Positions 1 to 4,840 of a DNA stretch of 5,469 nt are shown one piece after another (position 1 is the first letter of the stretch; each line of letters starts with the position of its first letter). The position numbers and the translations under genes were made by a program. The stretch lies in NCBI GenBank assembly GCA_030642335.1, contig DAOWNX010000070.1, positions 1 through 5,469 on the forward strand. Direction: 5' to 3'. The notes below the pieces were generated by a model. That model was not told where the DNA came from. It saw only the letters and a list, made by a program, of their open reading frames with translations, and did no database searches. The DNA comes from Caldisericota bacterium. GTDB taxonomy: Bacteria > Caldisericota > Caldisericia > Caldisericales > Caldisericaceae.

Positions 1-266
1 ACTCCTGTATTGAACTGCTTAATAGGCATTGTTATGTGTTCAAAGTTCTCCAGGAAGTAAATTCCAACGCTTACAAGGTTTGTTTCGTAATTAGTGCAGT
101 GCCGGGAAGGATTTTCAATTGACTGTCCTTTGAATATCTTTCCTGTGTGTCTTGTAGAAAAGTATTCTCACTTCCGTTGTTTTTATCAGTGAGTCTATTT
201 TATTATCTCTTGTTCTCTTTTCTGTTTTTAGGGTGGATTTATTGGGACAATACTACATACAACTCA
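1..266. other. Left-edge region with no supported gene
   Basis: This stretch lies downstream of the minus-strand metallo-hydrolase gene. I see no gene I can defend. One minus-strand frame is open for about 55 codons from base 167 off the left edge, but its only in-frame ATG is close to the edge, near base 30. A plus-strand frame is open for about 40 codons from the edge to a TGA at 120-122. Neither translation resembles a family I know. Bases 190-235 are a T/C-rich tract on the plus strand. I find no convincing terminator hairpin after the hydrolase stop codon. Confidence 0.4.
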
Positions 267-1214
267 TTATAAAACAGCAAATTTAAAAAGTTTTTTAGCG
301 GACTCCCAGTAATAATTAGTATTTACTTTACCCTCTGCATAAGCTTCATGCCATCCAACAGGAACAGGCATGTTACTGTATAGGTTTACACGGTTAGCTT
401 CGAGTAACATTCTATGTCTATGCATAAAGTCTGCTCCACATAGAACTCTCTTGCCTGTTTTATTTGATAAGTGCTTTATCCATCCGACACCTTTGTAACT
501 TCTCATTAGGTGGTGGTCAAGAATCAGTGTGTCAATGTTTCGAGAAAGCTCTTCGGCATTGTGCCAGGCTTTTTCAATCTGTCTCTCAGAAATTCTATGG
601 GATAGATATAGAGGAGGACCATCTAGCAATGCAATATCTGGTTTCCAACCCAATATTTGGGAAACAGCTTCATTATTGAGAAGTTGGATACCAGCAGCAT
701 GTACAAACACATAATCTTCCTCAATCTTTACCATTATTACTGTTGTTAAGGTATCATTTATATCTCCATGAATCATTGGCTTTGAAAATGTAATTGGTCC
801 TTGTTTTTTGCCCTCTGCAATATTGAAATCTTTATTTAAAGCAGCGAAAAGGGAGTCTGCCCTTCCCTTTTCTATGGTGGAAAGATGAGATGAATCTTTT
901 GTCCATATTCTAACAGTTGGATTTAATTTGGCTACCTTATCAGTATTGAGTTGATAAGGATTTGCATTTGATAGTGGCGTGTGCTCTCCGTGAAAATGGC
1001 TGATTATTATATCTGTAGCCTCAGACCATCTTTTTACAATTTTCTTTTGTATTCTTTCATCTACTGCTACCTGAAAAGGGTGAGGAAGCAATCCGTATCT
1101 ATGGTAACCTAAAGCTATGCCTGGATCAATCAATATACTTCTATTTTTTGTTTTTACGAAGCAACAAAGTCCCCTTACGCCTAAAGATTCTGTTCCTACA
1201 ATCTCTATATTCAT
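267..1214 (-). CDS. UPF0282-type metallo-beta-lactamase-fold hydrolase
   Basis: This 315-residue soluble protein resembles the UPF0282 family (COG2248, predicted metallo-beta-lactamase-superfamily hydrolases), known mainly from archaea. The substrate is unknown. Family-like blocks in order are the N-terminal ESLGVRGL (9-16), LIDPGIAL (28-35), the metal motif HFHGEH (73-78), H149 in PMIHGD, H172 in VFVHA, LLDGPPLYL (196-204), ILDHHLMR (231-238) and the tail GWHEAY (287-292). His73, His75, His78, His149, His172 and Asp198 are plausible metal ligands. The canonical motif is HxHxDH, and here the Asp is Glu77. There is no signal peptide or membrane segment, so it is probably cytoplasmic. The ATG lies 2 nt after the TAG stop of the upstream lipoprotein gene, with no clear Shine-Dalgarno sequence of its own, which points to co-transcription and perhaps translational coupling. 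The family call is firm and the reaction is not known. Confidence 0.88.
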   Translation of the reverse strand: MNIEIVGTESLGVRGLCCFVKTKNRSILIDPGIALGYHRYGLLPHPFQVAVDERIQKKIVKRWSEATDIIISHFHGEHTPLSNANPYQLNTDKVAKLNPTVRIWTKDSSHLSTIEKGRADSLFAALNKDFNIAEGKKQGPITFSKPMIHGDINDTLTTVIMVKIEEDYVFVHAAGIQLLNNEAVSQILGWKPDIALLDGPPLYLSHRISERQIEKAWHNAEELSRNIDTLILDHHLMRSYKGVGWIKHLSNKTGKRVLCGADFMHRHRMLLEANRVNLYSNMPVPVGWHEAYAEGKVNTNYYWESAKKLFKFAVL

Positions 1215-1216
1215 AT

Positions 1217-1778
1217 CTATTTTGGCCAGACGTGCTCATGGCAATGAGTGATAGTGTAAGGAAAGATAAGTTTGATTGTTGTAGGAATACCATTTATTTT
1301 TCCCTCATAGCTAAGCTTTGTTTCGTATTGTTTAAACTGATACAGATCAAAAGACAAATCTGCTAAGAGCCAGTGAAACTCATAGGAGTCACTGCTGTAC
1401 ATTGCGCCTTTTATATTACACGACAATACAGTTACTTTTCTTACTGCATCAAATTCTACATTTGGGTTCAAGATTGGTACATTGTATTTTTCTGTTTTTT
1501 TTTGTTTTTCTTTTAAAAGAGCTAATTTCCTCGGATTCAAATTTATATTTTGATTTTAGAATTTCAGAAAAATGCTCTTCAGTCCAGAAAGATTCTTTCT
1601 GATATTGTAGAATTTCTCCTTTTGGTTTTATTTCTATGGCATCTCTCAATTTAATATATTCTTCCTTTGCCGGTGGTTTACCCTGCTCTGAAGTTTTGCT
1701 ACAGCCCCCTATTAATATTCCAAAAATAACTAATCCAATTACTATCAATGGACAGAATTTGGTTTTTATTATACACAC
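1217..1778 (-). pseudogene. Lipoprotein gene split by a frameshift
   Basis: Two overlapping minus-strand frames appear to be one gene. The first (1449-1778, GTG) begins with a lipoprotein signal peptide: KTKF, a hydrophobic stretch, then the lipobox LIGGC, followed by a hydrophilic linker (SKTSEQGKPPAKEE). The second (ending at TAG 1217-1219) carries the rest, from about TEKYNVPILNPN to the C-terminus FPYTITHCHEHVWPK. They meet at nine consecutive A (minus strand, 1503-1495). Removing one A gives a single protein of about 186 residues, with the KKTEKY junction reading smoothly. As the sequence stands, the first frame ends at 1449 after 109 residues. The mature part is probably an envelope-anchored globular domain, which I do not recognise. 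The nominal GTG start overlaps a perfect Shine-Dalgarno sequence (AAAGGAGG, 1785-1778). A better-spaced start would be the ATA at 1769-1767, giving MKTKF with the lipobox Cys at residue 23. A real pseudogene, an assembly error or slippage recoding are all possible. Confidence 0.65.
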
Positions 1779-1903
1779 CTCCTTTCTTGGTAGTCAACAA
1801 TTTCATATAACTTGTTTATTTTTGATGGCATTAGATATTTTCCTGATCTAGTACGTGTCACTATGTTAGCTGTGTTTCTAAAATTATGTTTAACTTTTTT
1901 CAT
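1769..1903 (-). CDS. Possible 44-codon small ORF upstream of the lipoprotein
   Basis: A minus-strand ATG at 1903-1901 opens 44 codons to a TAA at 1771-1769. The product would be a basic peptide starting MKKVKHNFRN and ending YQERRCV, with no signal or membrane segment and no family I recognise. A G-rich run (1920-1915) about 11 nt before the ATG could pair with the anti-Shine-Dalgarno sequence. A promoter-like pair lies just upstream (1932-1959). Its last codons contain the AAAGGAGG that should serve the lipoprotein. Its TAA overlaps the ATA at 1769-1767 that would be the best-spaced lipoprotein start, in the manner of a TAATG stop-start overlap. It could equally be an untranslated leader that happens to be open. 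The coding evidence is weak. Confidence 0.33.
   Translation of the reverse strand: MKKVKHNFRNTANIVTRTRSGKYLMPSKINKLYEIVDYQERRCV
1778..1785 (-). promoter_or_regulatory. Strong Shine-Dalgarno sequence of the lipoprotein gene
   Basis: The minus strand reads AAAGGAGG followed by TG, a near-perfect match to the anti-Shine-Dalgarno sequence. It decides the start question. The GTG of the long frame (1778-1776) overlaps it and cannot be its start. The next in-frame codons at usable spacing are ATA at 1772 and ATA at 1769. No ATG, GTG or TTG occurs in that frame at normal spacing. Confidence 0.7.
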
Positions 1904-1931
1904 TTGTTAAGTTTCCCCCCAATACATATTT

Positions 1932-1959
1932 ATTATATCCTTTTTATATATTTATTCAA
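1932..1959 (-). promoter_or_regulatory. Promoter of the lipoprotein/hydrolase unit
   Basis: The minus strand carries TTGAAT (1959-1954), a 16-nt spacer and TATAAT (1937-1932), matching the housekeeping sigma consensus at 4/6 and 6/6. Transcription would start near 1925-1927 and run left through the small ORF, the lipoprotein and the hydrolase. The surrounding DNA is very AT-rich, which raises the chance of an accidental match. Position and spacing are nevertheless right. Confidence 0.55.
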
Positions 1960-2190
1960 ATACTTTGTGTTGTTTTATTTAAATTTAACTATATTTTCAA
2001 GACACATAGACAATTGTGAGCTAAGCCTGGAATATGAATTTTTACGTTAAAACAGACTCTTAAAAGATGTTTGAAAAGGTCTTTATTTGTCCAATAAACC
2101 TTGCAACCATTGGACTAAAATAGCTCAATGACAAAACACTAATAGTTTTTCTATTATGTGATGTGTGTGACTTATTCCATTATTGCATAA
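1960..2190. other. AT-rich intergenic region with no supported gene
   Basis: No frame here gives a convincing protein, and all are broken by stops within about 30 codons. The only structure I noted is an inverted repeat, GTCCAAT at 2089-2095 and ATTGGAC at 2109-2115, with a 13-nt loop that itself contains the palindrome TTGCAA. It sits between the promoter of the leftward operon and the rightward coding remnant, so it could be a terminator stem, an operator or chance. No T-run follows it closely. Confidence 0.4.
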
Positions 2191-2496
2191 GCTTTTGGCT
2201 TAATTGATGCTATTATAGAAAAATACAATATCCAAGATCCCACAGTGAAGGAAGTCCAGTTGATTGTTAGAAGAGCAGATACCAATATGGAAAATCTACC
2301 AGCAATTTCTATTACACTCGATATATTAGCAAAAAGTTATAGATTAATATGTTAAGATGACTATAAAACTCTGGAGAAGGAATTCTATTTATACAATGCA
2401 TTATATGCCTATTTTAAGAAAAAGATGGAGGGTAAAGCAAAGCAATTATGGATATTGCCTGATACAGTTTATTTAAATCAATTAGAGGATAATTAG
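2191..2496 (+). pseudogene. Broken coding remnant beside the tRNA
   Basis: One plus-strand frame stays open for 101 codons to TAG 2494-2496 except for a single TAA at 2353-2355. Both sides of that stop read like real protein. The first part (54 codons) includes AFGLIDAIIEKYN, VKEVQLIVRRAD and LDILAKSYRLIC. The second (46 codons) includes KTLEKEFYLYNALYAYFKKK and WILPDTVYLNQLEDN. The other two plus frames are full of stops. Another TAA at 2188-2190 bounds the frame upstream, with no start or ribosome site, so the 5' end also seems lost. The content is charged and probably alpha-helical. I do not recognise the family. It ends 13 nt from the 3' end of the tRNA-Leu gene, a common integration site, so it may be the debris of an integrated element. 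That origin is inference. Confidence 0.5.
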
Positions 2497-2509
2497 TTTT
2501 TTGTTTTAG

Positions 2510-2599
2510 TGGTGCCGAAGGAGGGAGTTGAACCCTCACGGGGCTCTGAACCCCTGCGGATTTTGAGTCCGCCGCGTCTGCCAATTCCGCCACTTCGGC
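2510..2599 (-). tRNA. tRNA-Leu(CAA)
   Basis: The minus strand folds as a class II tRNA. The acceptor stem is GCCGAAG/CTTCGGC and the D arm contains AATTGGCAGA. The anticodon stem is GCGGA/TCCGC around the loop CTCAAAA, giving anticodon CAA (bases 2565-2563), which reads UUG leucine codons. There is a long variable arm (AGGGGTTCAGAGCCCCGTG), typical of Leu. The T arm is GAGGG-TTCAACT-CCCTC. The discriminator A is followed by an encoded CCA ending at 2510. It lies 49 nt downstream of plsY on the same strand but has its own promoter at 2610-2637, so a short 5' leader of a few nucleotides is expected. Confidence 0.97.
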
Positions 2600-2609
2600 T
2601 TTCCGATTC

Positions 2610-2637
2610 ATTATAAATAATAATGGTAGTAGGTCAA
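2610..2637 (-). promoter_or_regulatory. Promoter of tRNA-Leu
   Basis: The minus strand has TTGACC (2637-2632), 16 nt, then TATAAT (2615-2610), a 5/6 and 6/6 match to the housekeeping consensus. The predicted start is about 4 nt before the mature tRNA 5' end at 2599. Placement between the plsY stop and the tRNA fits a dedicated stable-RNA promoter. Confidence 0.8.
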
Positions 2638-2648
2638 GTTTATAACGG

Positions 2649-3278
2649 TTAACTCCGATGAAAATATTTTTTTACATATTTTTCATATGCAATAGGCCAT
2701 TCTCTTTTGGTAGATTTTATGCCGAGAATTTCCATAAAAATGCAGAAAATTATTACTGATATTACAAGGTTAGCGTCATGCGTCATAAACCACAAAACTA
2801 AAGGGAAAAATGGTACTGTGATAAAAAGGCTTACCACCTGTGAATGTGTGATTATAAGCGTTATCGACCATGGAATTGCAACAAGAATGAGAAGAAGCAC
2901 GCTTCTTGCCTGCACTACAAGAGGAAGAATAAAAAGAAAAACACCAAGCGTTGTTGCAGCTCCCTTTCCTCCCTTAAATTGCAAAAATGGTGAAAATACA
3001 TGGCCGAGTACAGCAATGAGGCCAAAATACGTAAGCAGCGCCGGAGAGAAATGATATAACCTGTAGATAAAATAAAGCGCAAAGTATCCTTTTGCCATAT
3101 CTCCCAGCAACGCCACTATTCCTGCTCGCCAGCTGACCAGATGAAATATATTCCCTGCGCCGGGATTTTTGCTTCCATGTTTTCTAATATCTATGTGCTT
3201 CGTAGCTTTCCCTACGATGTATGGCCAGGGGATTGCTCCCATTAAAAATGCTATTAAAATAGAAATTATATATTTCAT
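2649..3278 (-). CDS. plsY: PlsY-family acyl-phosphate:glycerol-3-phosphate acyltransferase
   Basis: PlsY transfers the acyl group of acyl-phosphate to glycerol-3-phosphate to make lysophosphatidic acid, the first step of membrane phospholipid synthesis. This 209-residue protein has the usual length and is a polytopic inner-membrane protein, with hydrophobic segments near residues 1-22, 52-72, 82-96, 111-147 and 149-186. The first signature region is GAIPWPYIVGK (14-24) followed by RKHGSKNPGAGN (32-43), where most relatives have GSGNIGATN. The second is GHVFSPFLQFKGGKGAAT (92-109), the glycine/lysine-rich phosphate-binding loop. The third, C-terminal motif (typically NIKRLLxGxExK) is hard to find; the end reads GIKSTKREW. 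It is therefore a divergent PlsY. The ATG is the only possible start: an in-frame stop lies upstream with no other start codon between. There is no Shine-Dalgarno sequence, and TATAAT ends 6 nt before the ATG, suggesting a leaderless mRNA. Confidence 0.85.
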   Translation of the reverse strand: MKYIISILIAFLMGAIPWPYIVGKATKHIDIRKHGSKNPGAGNIFHLVSWRAGIVALLGDMAKGYFALYFIYRLYHFSPALLTYFGLIAVLGHVFSPFLQFKGGKGAATTLGVFLFILPLVVQARSVLLLILVAIPWSITLIITHSQVVSLFITVPFFPLVLWFMTHDANLVISVIIFCIFMEILGIKSTKREWPIAYEKYVKKYFHRS

Positions 3279-3284
3279 ACTTTT

Positions 3285-3312
3285 ATTATATGTTAGTTAT
3301 CGAGCTATGCAA
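3285..3312 (-). promoter_or_regulatory. Leaderless-type promoter of plsY
   Basis: A perfect TATAAT (3290-3285, minus strand) is followed by only six bases before the plsY ATG at 3278, so transcription should begin at or next to the start codon. A partial -35, TTGCAT (3312-3307), lies 16 nt upstream and matches only the TTG core. The absence of a Shine-Dalgarno sequence fits leaderless translation. Confidence 0.55.
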
Positions 3313-3342
3313 GTTTTGTTATGTATTTTTAACGAGATATTC

Positions 3343-3348
3343 TATACT
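3343..3348 (+). promoter_or_regulatory. -10-like element before the ECF sigma gene
   Basis: TATACT (5/6 match to TATAAT) ends 7 nt before the sigma ATG at 3356, placing the predicted start at or one base before the A of the start codon. No good -35 exists at 16-18 nt; the nearest TTG (TTGTTA, 3316-3321) is 21 nt away. The gene may therefore depend on an activator or on its own sigma, with a different -35 sequence. No Shine-Dalgarno sequence is visible before the gene. Confidence 0.4.
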
Positions 3349-3355
3349 GTAATAA

Positions 3356-3916
3356 ATGGATGAAGAAGAGATTGTAGAGCGATTAAAAAAGAACGATGTT
3401 TACGCACAGGAGTATGTTATAAGAAAATATAAAAATTTTCTTTTTAATTCCGTATTTCATGTTGCGCAAAGATCTGAAGTTGCTCAAGATGTAGTGGAAG
3501 ATACTTTTATCAAGTGTTTTAAGAAAATAAACCAGTTTGATGGCAGGTCATCCCTTTCTACATGGCTTTACCGCATTGGGATGAACACGCTCAAAAATAT
3601 GCTTGAAAGCGAAGGAGCACGGAATAGGCTGAAAGATAGATTAAAATGGAAAAAAGCTGTGAATTATCCTGAGGAGCAATTCAAGGAAAACGATAAAAAA
3701 AAGCAGATTATCTGGGAGGGAATGAAGCACATTACTGTAATTGAAAGGGAGGCTATTACACTTGTGGATATTCAGGGGCTTAATTACGAAGAAGCAAGCA
3801 AACTTTTAGCAATTTCAGTTGGGACTGTTAAATCTCGCTTATTCAGAGCGAGGGAGCATTTAAGAAAAGAAATTTTAAAACAGAACTTTTTTGAGAGGGA
3901 GCTGTCTAAAGAGTGA
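3356..3916 (+). CDS. ECF (group 4) RNA polymerase sigma factor
   Basis: This 186-residue protein has the two-domain layout of extracytoplasmic-function sigma factors, which direct RNA polymerase to stress or envelope-response promoters. Region 2 covers about residues 22-87 and includes DVVEDTFIKCFKKINQFDGR (45-64), then the characteristic SSLSTWLYRIGMNTLKN (65-81). A charged linker follows. Region 4 covers about 117-171, with VIEREAITLVDIQGLNYEEA and the helix-turn-helix YEEASKLLAISVGTVKSRLF (144-163) that reads the -35 element. The start is fixed by an in-frame TAA immediately before the ATG (3353-3355). The gene has no Shine-Dalgarno sequence and is probably read from a leaderless mRNA. It overlaps the following membrane anti-sigma gene by one base, the usual arrangement for a sigma held at the membrane by its partner. 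The target regulon cannot be read from this window. Confidence 0.95.
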   Translation: MDEEEIVERLKKNDVYAQEYVIRKYKNFLFNSVFHVAQRSEVAQDVVEDTFIKCFKKINQFDGRSSLSTWLYRIGMNTLKNMLESEGARNRLKDRLKWKKAVNYPEEQFKENDKKKQIIWEGMKHITVIEREAITLVDIQGLNYEEASKLLAISVGTVKSRLFRAREHLRKEILKQNFFERELSKE

Positions 3917-4548
3917 TGAAAGAAAAAATTTCGAAATACATTGATGGAGAAGGAAACAAAGAGGAGATAAAAAAACTCCTTGAAAAAGATAAAGAAGCGC
4001 GAGAATATTATGAACAGCTTAGCGAGATGAAAGCTATGCTTTCCGATATGAAAGTAAACGCTTTACCAGGCACTGAGGAAAATGTTCTCAAAAAACTGCA
4101 CAGAAAACGCTTCCGTGTTCCCTATCGGGTGATTTCTTTTGCTGCAATACTTCTTGTTTTGTTTCTGTTTTTGAAAGTCCCAGGTTTAAAATATAATTCT
4201 CAGCTTGAATCTCCAGAGATGGATAACAACGTACGGACAACAATACCGGGAGGGGATGAGCTTCCTTATGAGTCTGCACCGGAGAAAGGATTTTCAGGAG
4301 AATCCATTGTGTCTCATGCGGGATTTGAGATAACAGTGGAAGAAAGTGAAAAAGCAGATGTAATTGCGCTTTTGGCGCAGTATGGCGAGCTGAAGGGTGG
4401 CGAGGTGAATCTCTTTACTTACACACTGAGCAGCAAAACATTACCTGTTGTTCTGAAAAAATTGGAGAAATCGTACAAAATAAGCAATATCAACATACCA
4501 GAAGAGGAAGGGACAATTACGCTTACGATAAAAATAACATCTCCATAG
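3916..4548 (+). CDS. One-pass membrane anti-sigma factor
   Basis: The product (210 residues from ATG 3916; a GTG at 3913 would add one) is very likely the anti-sigma of the preceding ECF factor. Residues 1-60 form a charged cytoplasmic helical domain beginning KEKISKYIDGEGNKEEIKK, which resembles the start of anti-sigma domains (the YLDGEL pattern). The HxxxCxxC zinc site is absent, and there is no Cys or His in this domain. A basic stretch (LHRKRFRVPYR) precedes one membrane helix (about 73-88, FAAILLVLFLFLKV). The outside part has a flexible Pro/Gly/Glu-rich linker (about 90-133), then an alpha/beta domain (GFEITVEESEKADVIALL to TLTIKITSP) that may sense the envelope signal. This domain slightly recalls DUF4349-type folds, but I would not assign it. 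The start overlaps the sigma TGA (TGATG), indicating translational coupling and fixed stoichiometry. Confidence 0.85.
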   Translation: MKEKISKYIDGEGNKEEIKKLLEKDKEAREYYEQLSEMKAMLSDMKVNALPGTEENVLKKLHRKRFRVPYRVISFAAILLVLFLFLKVPGLKYNSQLESPEMDNNVRTTIPGGDELPYESAPEKGFSGESIVSHAGFEITVEESEKADVIALLAQYGELKGGEVNLFTYTLSSKTLPVVLKKLEKSYKISNINIPEEEGTITLTIKITSP

Positions 4549-4597
4549 TATTGCAATTGAAATTTGTCTTATCTCTATTATTTATTTGCGGATTAGT

Positions 4598-4642
4598 GTC
4601 AGTATTGCTCTTGTTTTACTCAATATTTTGACTCTATTTTTT
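4598..4642 (+). terminator. Weak terminator candidate after the anti-sigma gene
   Basis: AGTATTG (4601-4607) can pair with CAATATT (4621-4627) around a 13-nt loop. GTC (4598-4600) pairs with GAC (4630-4632) across a two-base bulge. A T6 run follows at 4637-4642. The stem is AT-rich, includes one G-T pair, and is a few bases away from the T-run, so it is a poor intrinsic terminator. Its place 50 nt after the anti-sigma stop is appropriate. Confidence 0.25.
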
Positions 4643-4665
4643 GGGTGTTTTGTAAGCACCTAAAA
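4639..4665. other. 11-bp hairpin abutting the hyuA-like promoter
   Basis: TTTTGGGTGTT (4639-4649) pairs with AGCACCTAAAA (4655-4665) over a 5-nt loop, with two G-T pairs. It ends one base before the -35 element TTGATA at 4666. It could be part of the terminator region or an operator-like site. As DNA it is an imperfect palindrome. No T-run follows on either strand. Confidence 0.3.
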
Positions 4666-4693
4666 TTGATAAATGCTGAAATTTTGGTATACT
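4666..4693 (+). promoter_or_regulatory. Extended -10 promoter of the hyuA-like gene
   Basis: TTGATA (4666-4671, 5/6 of the -35 consensus), a 16-nt spacer and TATACT (4688-4693, 5/6 of the -10 consensus) are reinforced by an extended -10 TG at 4685-4686. Transcription would start near 4698-4701, giving a leader of about 140 nt before the ATG at 4841. It suggests the hydantoinase gene is expressed independently of the sigma/anti-sigma operon. Confidence 0.65.
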
Positions 4694-4840
4694 TTTAATG
4701 TGAAAAATATTTGCGATAAAAAATTATACGTTATAACTTCTGCAAAAGATTTTAAGAAAAGGAGCTTGCTAATTTTATTTTGAGCGATGCGATAAGAAGA
4801 TTGATGAATATATTGGAAGGAATTAAAAATTTAGTGAAAA

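Larger units (their letters stand above)
4549..4840. other. Intergenic region between anti-sigma and hyuA-like gene
   Basis: These 292 bases hold two hairpin candidates after the anti-sigma gene, a good promoter, and a leader of about 140 nt before the hydantoinase gene. In the leader an AAGGAG (4759-4764) is followed by no well-placed start. An open frame runs from TTG 4780 or ATG 4804 to TGA 4858-4860, giving a 26- or 18-residue peptide that overlaps the hydantoinase start by 20 bases. I regard the peptide as unproven. I see no riboswitch I can name. Confidence 0.45.

Noticed and set aside
99..115. GTGCCGGGAAGGA near the left edge as a possible partner of the tRNA 3' end (GTGCCGAAGGA), i.e. 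an attachment-site repeat
   Set aside because: The match is short and needs a two-base gap; real tRNA attachment repeats are usually longer and exact.
1..167. Minus-strand open frame of about 55 codons at the left edge
   Set aside because: There is no start until near the edge, no ribosome site and no recognisable family, so it cannot be told from chance.
464..714. Two plus-strand frames (464-679 and 529-714)
   Set aside because: They are antisense to the well-supported metallo-hydrolase gene and have no family resemblance.
1148..1851. Plus-strand frames at 1148-1366, 1402-1602 and 1636-1851
   Set aside because: They are antisense to the hydrolase start and the lipoprotein gene, and none has a recognisable protein pattern.
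2124..2207. Plus-strand frame reading LNDKTLIVFLLCDVCDLF as a 5' continuation of the remnant
   Set aside because: It is only 27 codons, has a Cys/Phe-rich composition typical of AT-rich non-coding DNA, and joining it to the remnant needs an unsupported frameshift.
2414..2611. Minus-strand 65-codon frame beginning MNRKAEVAELADAADSKSAG
   Set aside because: It is the familiar false frame produced by reading through a tRNA-Leu gene; the tRNA explains the sequence.
2707..3363. Plus-strand frames at 2707-3054 and 3169-3363
   Set aside because: They are antisense to plsY, whose motifs are clear; the second also runs into the sigma start.
4088..4279. Minus-strand 63-codon frame
   Set aside because: It is antisense to the anti-sigma gene and has no supporting signal.
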